From assembly GCF_000721105.1 (NCBI RefSeq), contig NZ_JOEV01000025.1:310001-374000 (forward strand): 64,000 nucleotides of DNA. Direction: 5' to 3'. The notes under the pieces are model-generated. The model was given only the letters and a program-made list of their open reading frames with translations. It had not been told where the DNA came from and ran no database searches. Made by a program: the position numbers and the translations under genes. Positions 52,922-60,952 of the stretch are shown here, one piece after another (the stretch's first letter is position 1; each line of letters starts with the position of its first letter). Source of the DNA: Streptomyces cellulosae. Its GTDB lineage: Bacteria > Actinomycetota > Actinomycetes > Streptomycetales > Streptomycetaceae.

Positions 52922-53182
52922 ATGACGGACACCACGCGTTTCGAGGGGTACGGGGTTCTCATCACGGGCGCGGCCCGCGGCATCGGCGCGGCCACCGCCC
53001 GGCGGTTCGCCGAGGAGGGGGCGCGCGTCCTGGTCACCGACGTCGACGGGCCCACGGCCCGGGACAGCTCCCGAGCCCGGGTGAGGCCCTCCGCGCCCCG
53101 CCCGGTGCGGGTCGCGCCGAATGTCACCGTTTCGTCGCAGCACGGGCGGCGCTACAACCGAATCCCCCGGGTACCGGTCTAG
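52922..53182 (+). pseudogene. Truncated SDR oxidoreductase
   Basis: The first about 43 residues (GYGVLITGAARGIGAATARR, FAEEGARVLVTDVDG) are a clear SDR start with the TGxxxGIG motif. After about 53050 the frame turns into Arg/Pro-rich sequence unrelated to the family and stops at residue 86; SDRs are about 250 residues. The rest of the gene has been deleted, apparently joined to the upstream region of the L,D-transpeptidase gene. Confidence 0.75.
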
Positions 53183-53220
53183 CTGGGAGAGATCGCAGGA
53201 TCGTATAAAGGGGGATGGTC

Positions 53221-53916
53221 ATGAGGAACATACGCAGACGGGGTGCCGTCGCACTCGGAGTCACCGGACTGGTGGCGCCGCTGACGCTCGCGCTGGGCAC
53301 CGCGCCCGCGCAGGCCGCGAGCTGCACCACGCAGACCGGGCCGTACCAGAAGCAGGTGGAGAAGTTCCTCGGTCGGCCGGTCGACGGCAGGCAGTCCGCC
53401 GCCGACTGCAAGGCCATCCAGGCCTTCCAGACCAAGCACGGCATCACCCCGAACGCCGGGTACGCGGGCTCCGTCACCTGGGGCGTGATGAACCTGATGA
53501 ACAAGCAGAAGGCCGTCGGGAACAACCCCAACAAGGACGGTGCGTGCCCGGTCAACAAGGGCCGGATCGCCTGCGTGAACCTCACTCTCCAGCTGAGCTG
53601 GATCCAGGACGGCAGGACCCTCGTCTACGGCCCCGTCCCGGTGCGCACCGGCCGCGACGGCTACGAGACCCGCACCGGCCTGAAGAAGATCTACTGGCGG
53701 GACATCGACCACGTCTCCAGCATCTACAACGTGCCGATGCCCTACAGCCAGTTCTTCGACGGCGGCCAGGCCTTCCACTCGGTCGGCCTCAGCATGTGGA
53801 ACCCGCCGGGCTCGCACGGCTGCGTCAACATGACCACCACCACGGCCAAGAAGTACTGGTCGCTCCTGAAGAACGGCGACGACGTCTTCGTGTACGGCCG
53901 CAAGCCGGGCACCTGA
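53221..53916 (+). CDS. Secreted L,D-transpeptidase (YkuD) with peptidoglycan-binding-like domain
   Basis: Protein of 231 residues: signal peptide 1-32 (ending APAQA), a small peptidoglycan-binding-like helical domain (about 38-100, FLGRPVDGRQSAADCKAIQA) and a YkuD domain (about 115-228). The catalytic motif is PGSHGCVNM with Cys201 and His199, with His186 in AFHSVGL upstream. It cross-links peptidoglycan stems by 3-3 bonds or attaches proteins. ATG at 53221 chosen over 53215 because AAAGGGG then has six-base spacing. The stop codon is inside a terminator hairpin. Confidence 0.9.
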   Translation: MRNIRRRGAVALGVTGLVAPLTLALGTAPAQAASCTTQTGPYQKQVEKFLGRPVDGRQSAADCKAIQAFQTKHGITPNAGYAGSVTWGVMNLMNKQKAVGNNPNKDGACPVNKGRIACVNLTLQLSWIQDGRTLVYGPVPVRTGRDGYETRTGLKKIYWRDIDHVSSIYNVPMPYSQFFDGGQAFHSVGLSMWNPPGSHGCVNMTTTTAKKYWSLLKNGDDVFVYGRKPGT

Positions 53917-53930
53917 GACAGGTGCCCGGC
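53904..53930. terminator. Bidirectional terminator containing a stop codon
   Basis: Perfect 12-base stem (gccgggcacctg/caggtgcccggc) with a three-base loop. The TGA of the L,D-transpeptidase (53914-53916) lies in the stem-loop; the convergent oxidoreductase ends at 53945. Confidence 0.75.
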
Positions 53931-53944
53931 CCGCACGCGCCCCG

Positions 53945-55144
53945 CTACTGGGGCGCGTCCCCGAAGTCCGGTATGTCCAGCCTGACCCCGCCCTGCCGCG
54001 CGGACTCGTGCGCGACGATGCCCGGAAGGGTGTAGCGGGCGGCCACCCACGCGTTCACCGACGGCAGGCTCCGCGTGTTCACCGCGGTGACGAAGTCGTC
54101 GACCAGGAAGTGGTGGCTGCCCTCGTGGCCGTTGTGCAGGTTGTCGAACTCCCGCGGCAGGCGCGAGCGGTCGTGCACCGGCGCCGACCCGGAGGTGAAG
54201 GCGGCCCGCAGGTCCGGCGCGATGTGCTGGAGCGACGGGTCGTCCGGGGACATGGTGGGCTTGGGCTCCAGCAGCTCGCTGATGTCCTTCACCCCGTTCT
54301 TGTCCTGCCACAGCGCCACCGTCGCCAGCTGCTCCATGCTCCCCTCCGTCCCGAAGAACCGGAAACGGGACTCCCGGATGTGCGAGGGGTAGCCGACCCG
54401 GCGGAACTCGTTCGTCCGGAACGAGCCGCCGCCGGCCACCTCGAACAGCGCGGTCGCGTTGGAGACGTCGTTGCCGAACTGGCTGACCTCCTTGTCGAAG
54501 ACGCCGTCCCCGCGGTCGTCGACCACTCCGATCGCCGACACGCTCACGGCGTGCGTCTGCCAGGCGCCCAGCACCCCGCCGATCGCGTGGGTCGGGTACA
54601 GCAGCGGGGGATAGCTGGCGGTCGCCTTCCAGTTCTCGCCGCCGCTGTACTGGTACGCCTCGTAGAACCCCAGGTCCATGTCGTGGACGTAGTCGCCCTC
54701 GGCGTAGAACAGCCGCCCGAAGGAGCCCTCGGCGATCTGGTTGCGGGCGTGCACGGTGGCCGGGTTGTACTGGCTGGTCTCGCCCATCATGTAGGTCAGT
54801 CCGGTCGCCTTGACCGCGTCGATGATCGCCGCGATCTCCTCGGCGGTGATCGCCATCGGGACGGCGGAGTAGACGTGCTTGCCGGCGTTCAGGCCCTGCA
54901 CGACCAGCGGCCCGTGGGTCCAGCGCTGGGTGAAGATCGCGACCGCGTCGATGTCCTTCGACTCCAGCATGGCTTCGTACGAGGGGAACGTGCCCGCCAG
55001 GCCTTCGGCGGCGGCCAGTTGCTCGGCCCGTTCGGGGAGGATGTCGGTGACGTGGACGTCGCGGACGCCGGGATGCGCCAGGAACAGCTTGGCGAACTGG
55101 CCCGAGAACTGTCCGGCGCCCACGATGCCGAGGGAGAACGTCAT
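53945..55144 (-). CDS. Gfo/Idh/MocA-family oxidoreductase
   Basis: NAD(P)-dependent sugar or cyclitol dehydrogenase-like protein of 399 residues. N-terminal Rossmann motif FSLGIVGAGQFSGQFAKLFL, then VAIFTQRWTHGPLVVQGLNA and GKHVYSAVPMAITAEE (the usual EKP is AVP), and a C-terminal alpha/beta domain with YPTHAIGGVLGAW. Last gene of the sugar ABC operon, 26 bases after the binding protein. ATG at 55144. It probably acts on the imported sugar. Confidence 0.85.
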   Translation of the reverse strand: MTFSLGIVGAGQFSGQFAKLFLAHPGVRDVHVTDILPERAEQLAAAEGLAGTFPSYEAMLESKDIDAVAIFTQRWTHGPLVVQGLNAGKHVYSAVPMAITAEEIAAIIDAVKATGLTYMMGETSQYNPATVHARNQIAEGSFGRLFYAEGDYVHDMDLGFYEAYQYSGGENWKATASYPPLLYPTHAIGGVLGAWQTHAVSVSAIGVVDDRGDGVFDKEVSQFGNDVSNATALFEVAGGGSFRTNEFRRVGYPSHIRESRFRFFGTEGSMEQLATVALWQDKNGVKDISELLEPKPTMSPDDPSLQHIAPDLRAAFTSGSAPVHDRSRLPREFDNLHNGHEGSHHFLVDDFVTAVNTRSLPSVNAWVAARYTLPGIVAHESARQGGVRLDIPDFGDAPQ

Positions 55145-55170
55145 GGATGGCGTGCCCTTCACTGGTCGAT

Positions 55171-56514
55171 TCACTGGTCGAGAATCAGGTTGATCTGGTC
55201 GGTGGTCTCATCGAGGCTGCTCACGGACTTGCCGTTGCCGAAGATGTCCTGCATCGCGGGGTGCATCAGCGCGTACACGTCCGCCGAGTAGTTGGTGATC
55301 GGGAAGGAGAAGGTGGTGAAGTCCTTCTTGTCGGCGACCGGCTTGGTGAAGGCCGTGACGTCGATGCCCTTCTTCTTGTACGCGGCCACCGCGGCCTTCG
55401 TACTGTCGGGCGTGGCGGGGAAGACGATTCCGTAGGTGCCCACGGTCTTCTGGCAGGCCTCGGACGACAGGTACTTCACCCACTTCAGCGCGCCCTGCTT
55501 GTTGGAGGCGTTCTTGGTGACGGAGTCGGCGAGGCCGTTCATCATGGTGGCGCGCTTGCCGGTGGGACCCACAGGGGTGAAGGCGGTGCCCACCTTCAGT
55601 CCCTTGACGCCGTAGTACGTCGAGATCATCCAGGCGCCGTCGAAGGCTGCCGCCGCCTTGCCCCCGGCCACCTGCGCGTTCGCCGGGTTCGCACCTGCGC
55701 TGTAGTCCGTGAGGGGGGCCATGTAGCCCTTCTTCGCCAGACCGAAGTACCACTTGATGACGGACTGGAAGGTCTTGCTGTCGTACTGGTACTTCGTGCC
55801 CCACCGCTTCTTGTCGGTGTAGTTCCAGCCCGCGGAGGCGGCGAAGTTGCTCCAGGTCGTCTGGCCGTCGCCGTCCCCGGCGCCGCCCGTCGCGAGGCCG
55901 TACACCTTGACGTGGCGCCGGTCGAAGCCCGGTTCGTCACCGCGCTTGCCGTTCCTGTCGACCGTGAGATGGGCGATGGCCTTCTCGAAGGTTCCGCCGT
56001 CCTTCGGGTTCCAGGAAAGGGAGTTCAGCTCCTGAGCGGTGAGCCCGGCATCGCCGGCCATCTTCTGGTTGTAGAAGAGGGCGACGGTGTCCCAGTCCTT
56101 GGGAGCGCCGTAGCGGTGCCCGTCCTGGCCGGTCCAGTTGGCGGCGAGCCCGGCCTGGTAGTCGGACGCGTCGATGCCCAGGTCGTCGAGCGGCTCCAGC
56201 ACCTTGAGGTCGGCGAACTGGCCGAACTTCTGGATGTGGTCGGTGAACACGTCCGGCTGGGTGCCCGCGATGAAGCTCGCGGTGAGCTTGGTCCAGTAGT
56301 CGTCCCAGCCCAACTGTGTGATCTTGACGTTCAGTCCCGGGTTCTCCTTCTCGAAGCCCTTCGCGCAGGCCTGGTAGGCGGGCAGCTGGTTGGCGTCCCA
56401 CAGCCAGTACGACACCGTGTGCGCGGACGAACCGGCGCCGCCTCCCTTGGCACAGCCGGCCGTCAGGGACAGCGCCAAAGCTCCGGTCAACGCCACGACC
56501 GTACGAATTCGCAT
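55171..56514 (-). CDS. Sugar ABC transporter solute-binding lipoprotein
   Basis: Protein of 447 residues with a lipoprotein signal (ALTGALALSLTAGCAKGGG; Cys about residue 21). The mature part is a family 1 extracellular binding protein: YWLWDANQLPAYQACAKGFE, ENPGLNVKITQLGWDDYWTK, AGTQPDVFTDHI, NGLADSVTKNASNKQGALKW. Followed by the oxidoreductase and preceded by two permeases, so it belongs to a CUT1-type uptake system. The ligand cannot be told from sequence. Confidence 0.92.
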   Translation of the reverse strand: MRIRTVVALTGALALSLTAGCAKGGGAGSSAHTVSYWLWDANQLPAYQACAKGFEKENPGLNVKITQLGWDDYWTKLTASFIAGTQPDVFTDHIQKFGQFADLKVLEPLDDLGIDASDYQAGLAANWTGQDGHRYGAPKDWDTVALFYNQKMAGDAGLTAQELNSLSWNPKDGGTFEKAIAHLTVDRNGKRGDEPGFDRRHVKVYGLATGGAGDGDGQTTWSNFAASAGWNYTDKKRWGTKYQYDSKTFQSVIKWYFGLAKKGYMAPLTDYSAGANPANAQVAGGKAAAAFDGAWMISTYYGVKGLKVGTAFTPVGPTGKRATMMNGLADSVTKNASNKQGALKWVKYLSSEACQKTVGTYGIVFPATPDSTKAAVAAYKKKGIDVTAFTKPVADKKDFTTFSFPITNYSADVYALMHPAMQDIFGNGKSVSSLDETTDQINLILDQ

Positions 56515-56524
56515 GCCGGTCCCC

Positions 56525-57451
56525 TTACTTGATTCCGGTGAAGCTGATGGAACTGACGATGCGGCGCGCGAAGATGCCGAAGAGCACGACCATGGGCAGC
56601 GCGGCGATGAGCGTGGCCGCCATCAGGCCGGACCAGTCGTAGCCGGTCTGCGGCGTCTGCGCGCGGAAGATGGCCAGCGCCACGGTGAGCACGCGTGAGC
56701 TGTCGCTGTAGGACACCATCAGCGGCCAGAAGTAGTCGTTCCAGGCGGTGATGTACGTCAGGACGCCCAGCGTGAGGACGGGGGTGGACGCCATCGGCAG
56801 CATCACCCGGAAGAAGATCCGGATCTTTCCGGCGCCGTCGAGCAGGGCCGCCTCCTCGACCTCGCGGGGCACGTTCATGAAGAACTGCCGCAGGAAGAAC
56901 ACCGCGAACGGCGTCATGAACATCGTCGGCAGCGAGATGCCCAACAGGGTGTCCACCAGGCCGAGTTGTTTGATGAGCACGAAGTTCGGGAGCAGCGTGA
57001 AGATCGCTGGCACCATCAGCCCGGCGAGGAACAGCCCGAACATCTTGTCCCGGCCGCGCCACCTGAGGCGCGCGAAGGCGTACGCGGCCATGGCGGAGAA
57101 GAAGATCTGGCAGACGGTGATCAGGGTGGACACGATCACCGAGTTGATCAGGTAGCGCCAGAACTTCAGACCGCCGCCCGCACCGCCCTGGGCTATCGCC
57201 TCCTTGGTGGACTGCAGACCCAGGGCCCGCTCGAAGCCACCGGCCGTCAGGTCCACGGGCAGCGGATCGCCGGGGTGCGCGGCGAGCGCGGTGTTGGTGG
57301 ACAGCGCGGTGCGCAGGATCCAGTAGAACGGCAGCAGGGTGATGAGCACGATCGCGGCCATCACCGCCCAGGCCATGATCCGGCCGAAGGAAGGCCGGCG
57401 CCTGGTGGGCCGTACGGTCGTCGTGGTTGCCACGGCAGCCAAGTCAGCCAT
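56525..57451 (-). CDS. Carbohydrate ABC transporter permease (MalG-like)
   Basis: Inner membrane permease of 308 residues, six helices (MAWAVMAAIVLITLLPFYWI; LINSVIVSTLITVCQIFFSA), with the EAA loop EEAALLDGAGKIRIFFRVML and the C-terminal segment FGIFARRIVSSISFTGIK typical of MalG/AraQ partners. Starts 19 bases after the other permease gene. No ATPase gene is in the operon; in Streptomyces the shared MsiK ATPase usually serves such importers. Confidence 0.92.
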   Translation of the reverse strand: MADLAAVATTTTVRPTRRRPSFGRIMAWAVMAAIVLITLLPFYWILRTALSTNTALAAHPGDPLPVDLTAGGFERALGLQSTKEAIAQGGAGGGLKFWRYLINSVIVSTLITVCQIFFSAMAAYAFARLRWRGRDKMFGLFLAGLMVPAIFTLLPNFVLIKQLGLVDTLLGISLPTMFMTPFAVFFLRQFFMNVPREVEEAALLDGAGKIRIFFRVMLPMASTPVLTLGVLTYITAWNDYFWPLMVSYSDSSRVLTVALAIFRAQTPQTGYDWSGLMAATLIAALPMVVLFGIFARRIVSSISFTGIK

Positions 57452-57470
57452 GTCAGGGTCTCCTTCCCCG

Positions 57471-58436
57471 TCAGCCGAGGTCGGTCTGGCCGGCCCGGGT
57501 GAGCCGGTACTGGACGAAGGTGATCGCGCTCAGCACGACCAGCAGGGCGACGGACATCGCCGAGGCGTAGCCGAACTGGAAGCGACCGAAGGCGGCGCCG
57601 TAGATGTAGTACTGGAGCACGTTGGTGGCGTTCGCCGGTCCGCCCAGGGTGGTCACGGCGACCGTGTCGAACACCTGGAACGAACCGATCACCGTCATGA
57701 TCAGCACCACCGCGAGGACGGGACGCAGCAGCGGCATGGTGATCCGCCAGAACATCCGCCACTCGCTCGCGCCGTCCACCTTGGCGGCCTCGTACATGTC
57801 GTTCGGGATGGCCTGGAGACCGGCGAACAGCAGCAGCGCGGTGTAGCCGACGTGCCGCCACACATTGATCAGGGCGATCGTCGGGATCGCCCAGGTGTCG
57901 TCCGCGAGGAACGGGATGCGGTCGAAACCGAGACCCGAGATGATCTCGTTCCCGATGCCGAGCTGGGTGTCCAGGATCCACAGCCAGACGATGCCGGCGA
58001 CGACGTTCGCCATCAGGTACGGCGTGAGCACGATCCCGCGCAGCAGCGCCGACTGCGTCAGCCTCTGCAGCAGGACGGCGATGGCGAGCGCCGCGACCGT
58101 CTGCACCCCGATGTTGATCAGCACGTACTCGACGGTGACCTTGAGCGAGTCCCAGAAGATCGGGTCATTCACCATGCGTACGTAGTTGTCGAGTCCCACC
58201 CACTCGGGCGGGGTGAGCAGGTTGTAACGCGTGAAGCTCAGATAGATGCCGCGCAGCGTCGGCCACAGCAGGAAGACCAGGAAGCCCAGCAGGGCCGGCG
58301 CGATGAACACCGCGGCGAGCCGTCCGTCACCCCGGTTCTCCCCGGCCCGCGACCGGTCGGTCCTCGGTTTGGTCCGTGCGCCCTCGGCGCCGCCCAGGGG
58401 CAGACGTGACGGTGGGCTGCTGGAGGCGATGGTCAT
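57471..58436 (-). CDS. Sugar ABC transporter permease (MalF-like)
   Basis: Permease of 321 residues: a charged N-terminus, then helices beginning AAVFIAPALLGFLVFLLWPT, with FTRYNLLTPPEWVGLDNYVR and the EAA loop YEAAKVDGASEWRMFWRITM. ATG at 58436 preceded by AAGGGAG. First gene of the operon, divergent from the ROK regulator; operator-like sequences lie in the shared 166-base region. Confidence 0.92.
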   Translation of the reverse strand: MTIASSSPPSRLPLGGAEGARTKPRTDRSRAGENRGDGRLAAVFIAPALLGFLVFLLWPTLRGIYLSFTRYNLLTPPEWVGLDNYVRMVNDPIFWDSLKVTVEYVLINIGVQTVAALAIAVLLQRLTQSALLRGIVLTPYLMANVVAGIVWLWILDTQLGIGNEIISGLGFDRIPFLADDTWAIPTIALINVWRHVGYTALLLFAGLQAIPNDMYEAAKVDGASEWRMFWRITMPLLRPVLAVVLIMTVIGSFQVFDTVAVTTLGGPANATNVLQYYIYGAAFGRFQFGYASAMSVALLVVLSAITFVQYRLTRAGQTDLG

Positions 58437-58479
58437 CGGGAGACTCCCTTGTCCGCGGCGGCTCGTCCTCGGCCATTTA

Positions 58480-58495
58480 CTTTTGCGGCGGAAGA
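58480..58495. promoter_or_regulatory. Operator-like site A near the permease promoter
   Basis: cttttgcggcggaaga resembles site B at 58565-58580 (tttttgcgacgaaaaa): T-run, GCG(G/A)CG core, purine run. Two similar sites flank the divergent promoters of the sugar operon and the ROK gene. Confidence 0.5.
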
Positions 58496-58564
58496 ATCCA
58501 CGCGTCAAGGGTCGTGCCAACATCTTTTCCGAGACACCTGATACGCCCTAGAGTGGTCACGTTG

Positions 58565-58580
58565 TTTTTGCGACGAAAAA
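58565..58580. promoter_or_regulatory. Operator-like site B near the ROK gene start
   Basis: tttttgcgacgaaaaa is a near-palindrome (TTTTT and AAAAA arms around GCGACG) 22 bases before the ROK start codon; the AT-rich arms stand out in this GC-rich DNA. Likely binding site for the ROK regulator. Confidence 0.55.
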
Positions 58581-58602
58581 AATCTCTGGGGGAGTCTGAC
58601 CT

Positions 58603-59760
58603 ATGACCGCAGGTGCCAGCTGGCTGCCACTGAGTGCGGGGGAGCGCTCGGTGGCGATCGAGGTGCTCGTCCACGGCCCGTTGTCGCGCACCGAGCTCGC
58701 GCGCCGACTGGACCTCTCCCCGGGCAGCCTCACCCGTTTGACCAAACCGCTGATCGAGTCGGGCCTGCTGATCGAGGTCCCGGAGGCCGGCTCCCCGGCC
58801 GAGGCGCGCCAGGGGCGCCCCTCACAGCCCCTCGACGTCGTCGCGGAGTCCCGTTCCTTCCTCGGCTTCAAGATCACCGAGGACATGGTCTACGGCGTTG
58901 TCACCACCCTGCGGAGCGACATCGTCGCCCGCCACGACCGTCCCCTCACCACCCACGACCCCGACCGGGTCGCCGACCTGGTGGCCGAGATGACGGCCGA
59001 ACTCACCCGCCTCCACCCGCGGCTGGCCGGCATCGGCATCGGCGTCGGCGGGCTGGTGCGGGACCGGTCCGTGGTGGGGGAGTCACCGTTCCTGAACTGG
59101 CGCGAGGTCCCCCTGGCCGCGCTCGTCGAGGAGCGCACCGGGCTTCCCGTGATCGTCGAGAACGACGTCGCCGCCCTCGTCGAGGCCGAGACCTGGTTCG
59201 GCGCCGGACGCGGCTACGACCGCTTCGTCGTTCTCACCATCGGCGCCGGCATCGGCTACGGCCTCGTCCTGGGCGGCAAGCGTGTGCCCTACGCCGAGGA
59301 GGACCGCGGCTTCGGCCGCCACTGGATCATCAACCCCAATGGTCCGCTCACGCCCGAGGGTGAACGCGGCAGTGCCGTCTCCCTGCTCACCATCCCCAAC
59401 ATCCGCTACCAGGTGCGGGCGGCCACCGGCCGCGACCACACCTACGAGGAGATCCTCGCCCTCGCCGCCGCCGGGGAGCCGATGCCGGCCCGTGTCATCG
59501 ACGAGGCCGGGCGTGCCCTCGGCATCCTGGTCGCGCAGATCGCCAACTTCGTGCTGCCGCAGAAGATCCTGCTCGCCGGGGAAGGCGTCGGTCTGATCGA
59601 GGTGGCCGGCAAAGTGGTGGACGACACCCTCCGTACCCACCGGCATCCGCTGGCCGCCCCGGTCGACCTGGAGACCAAGGTGTCCGACTTTCACGACTGG
59701 GCCCGCGGCGCCGCGGTGCTGGCGATCCAGGTGCTGGTGCTGGGCTCGGTGGAAGCGTGA
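58603..59760 (+). CDS. ROK-family transcriptional regulator without the zinc motif
   Basis: Protein of 385 residues: winged HTH at about 15-60 (HGPLSRTELARRLDLSPGSL, TRLTKPLIESGLLIEV) and a ROK sugar-kinase-like domain (GIGIGVGGLVRDRSVVGESP, VIVENDVAALVEAETWFGAG, VLTIGAGIGYGLVLGG). Where ROK proteins carry GH and CxCGxxGC zinc residues, this one reads FGRHWIINPNGPLTPEGERG, and the whole protein has no cysteine. It is divergent from the sugar ABC operon and probably represses it in the absence of sugar. Confidence 0.9.
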   Translation: MTAGASWLPLSAGERSVAIEVLVHGPLSRTELARRLDLSPGSLTRLTKPLIESGLLIEVPEAGSPAEARQGRPSQPLDVVAESRSFLGFKITEDMVYGVVTTLRSDIVARHDRPLTTHDPDRVADLVAEMTAELTRLHPRLAGIGIGVGGLVRDRSVVGESPFLNWREVPLAALVEERTGLPVIVENDVAALVEAETWFGAGRGYDRFVVLTIGAGIGYGLVLGGKRVPYAEEDRGFGRHWIINPNGPLTPEGERGSAVSLLTIPNIRYQVRAATGRDHTYEEILALAAAGEPMPARVIDEAGRALGILVAQIANFVLPQKILLAGEGVGLIEVAGKVVDDTLRTHRHPLAAPVDLETKVSDFHDWARGAAVLAIQVLVLGSVEA

Positions 59761-59824
59761 AGTTCCGGCCGGAGGTTGGCATTTGGACGTGATCAGCAAC
59801 ACGGTCCGGAATGTCCGTTTAGCT

Positions 59825-59838
59825 TGTGATGACTCACA
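59825..59838. promoter_or_regulatory. TGTGA-N4-TCACA palindrome
   Basis: TGTGATGACTCACA lies 34 bases before the start of a small gene. It has CRP/FNR-type half-sites but a four-base spacer rather than the six of the Escherichia coli CRP site. Confidence 0.4.
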
Positions 59839-59872
59839 TCGTCTTCACCTCGGCCGCCGTATGCTTCACATC

Positions 59873-60034
59873 ATGTCCACCCGTGTTGAACCCGCTACCG
59901 AACGCTCGGCTGATGAGGTCAACGAGGAGATCCGGGCGCTGTGGCTCAGGTCGGGCGGGACACTGAACGGCGAGCAGCGTGAGGAATACCGGCGCCTCGT
60001 CCTCGAGTGGGCCGCCGCGGCCCCCAGTCGGTGA
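59873..60034 (+). CDS. Small hypothetical protein
   Basis: Protein of 53 residues starting MSTRVEPATERSADEVNEEI, then RALWLRSGGTLNGEQREEYR and RLVLEWAAAAPSR: two amphipathic helices. ATG at 59873 chosen because codon bias begins there. It lies between the ROK gene and the DMT transporter gene, downstream of a palindrome. No function known to me. Confidence 0.55.
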   Translation: MSTRVEPATERSADEVNEEIRALWLRSGGTLNGEQREEYRRLVLEWAAAAPSR

Positions 60035-60107
60035 CGGCGGCCTGACCGCCGCCTGAGGTCCGCTGCCGCAAGGCATCGGCCCGCGCTCCCGGGGCACCCC
60101 TGACCGA

Positions 60108-60929
60108 ATGGGCCCCCTCCTCGCTCTGGCCTCCGCCATCACCTACGGCATCGTCGACTTCGCCGGCGGGCTGCTGTCCCGCCGCGCCCACTTCGCCGCC
60201 GTCACCGTCCTCGGCCAGCTGGGCGGCCTCGTGCTCGCGTGCGTGGCCGCCCTGCTGCTGCCCGCCGACGATGTCCACCCCGTCGACCTCCTGTGGGGTG
60301 CGCTCTCCGGCGTGGGCAGCGGCACCGCCATGCACTTCCTCAACCGCGGACTGAGCCGCGGCGCGATGAGCGTGGTCGTGCCCGTCAGCGCGGTCACCGG
60401 GGTCGCCCTGTCCGTGCTGTGCGGTGTGCTCCTCGGTGACCGGCCCGAGCCGCTGGCCTGGGCCGGCATCGCCGTCACGGTGCCCGCGCTGTGGCTCGTC
60501 TCCGGCGGCGGCACCGACACCGGCCGGGGAGCGGCGGACGGGCTGCTGGCCAGCGCGGGTGTCGCCGTGCAGTACATCGCGCTCGCCCAGGCCGGCCCGG
60601 CCAGTGGACTGTGGCCGGTGGCGGCGGGCCGGGTCGCCGCCGTCCTCGTCCTGCTGCCCGGCGCGGCCCGCCACACCGGACGCCTGAGGATGCCGCCCGC
60701 CCTGCTGGTCCGGGCGCTCCTGGTCGGAGCGGGGGCCGCCCTCGGACTGGTGCTGTATCTGCTCGCCGCCCAGCGGCAGCTGCTGGCCGTCGCCGTGGTC
60801 CTGGCCTCCCTCTACCCGGCCCTCCCGGTCATCCTCGGACTGGCCGTGCTGCACGAGAAGGTCACCGTGAGACAGACGGCGGGCCTGCTGGGCGCGGCTG
60901 CCGCCACCGTCCTGCTGACCGTCGGATGA
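60108..60929 (+). CDS. DMT/EamA-family transporter
   Basis: Integral membrane protein of 273 residues with about ten helices in two EamA repeats (LLALASAITYGIVDFAGGLL; GLLASAGVAVQYIALAQAGP), PVSAVTGVALSVLCGVLLGD in the first repeat and LASLYPALPVILGLAVLHEK near the end, the typical EamA ending. Drug or metabolite exporter; substrate unknown. Confidence 0.88.
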   Translation: MGPLLALASAITYGIVDFAGGLLSRRAHFAAVTVLGQLGGLVLACVAALLLPADDVHPVDLLWGALSGVGSGTAMHFLNRGLSRGAMSVVVPVSAVTGVALSVLCGVLLGDRPEPLAWAGIAVTVPALWLVSGGGTDTGRGAADGLLASAGVAVQYIALAQAGPASGLWPVAAGRVAAVLVLLPGAARHTGRLRMPPALLVRALLVGAGAALGLVLYLLAAQRQLLAVAVVLASLYPALPVILGLAVLHEKVTVRQTAGLLGAAAATVLLTVG

Positions 60930-60952
60930 GGCGGGACCGGCCGAGGGGCCGG

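Noticed and set aside
57471..58523. Longer permease start 87 bases upstream
   Set aside because: The extension is Arg/Lys-rich, lies across the operator-like site A, and has no ribosome site; ATG at 58436 has one.
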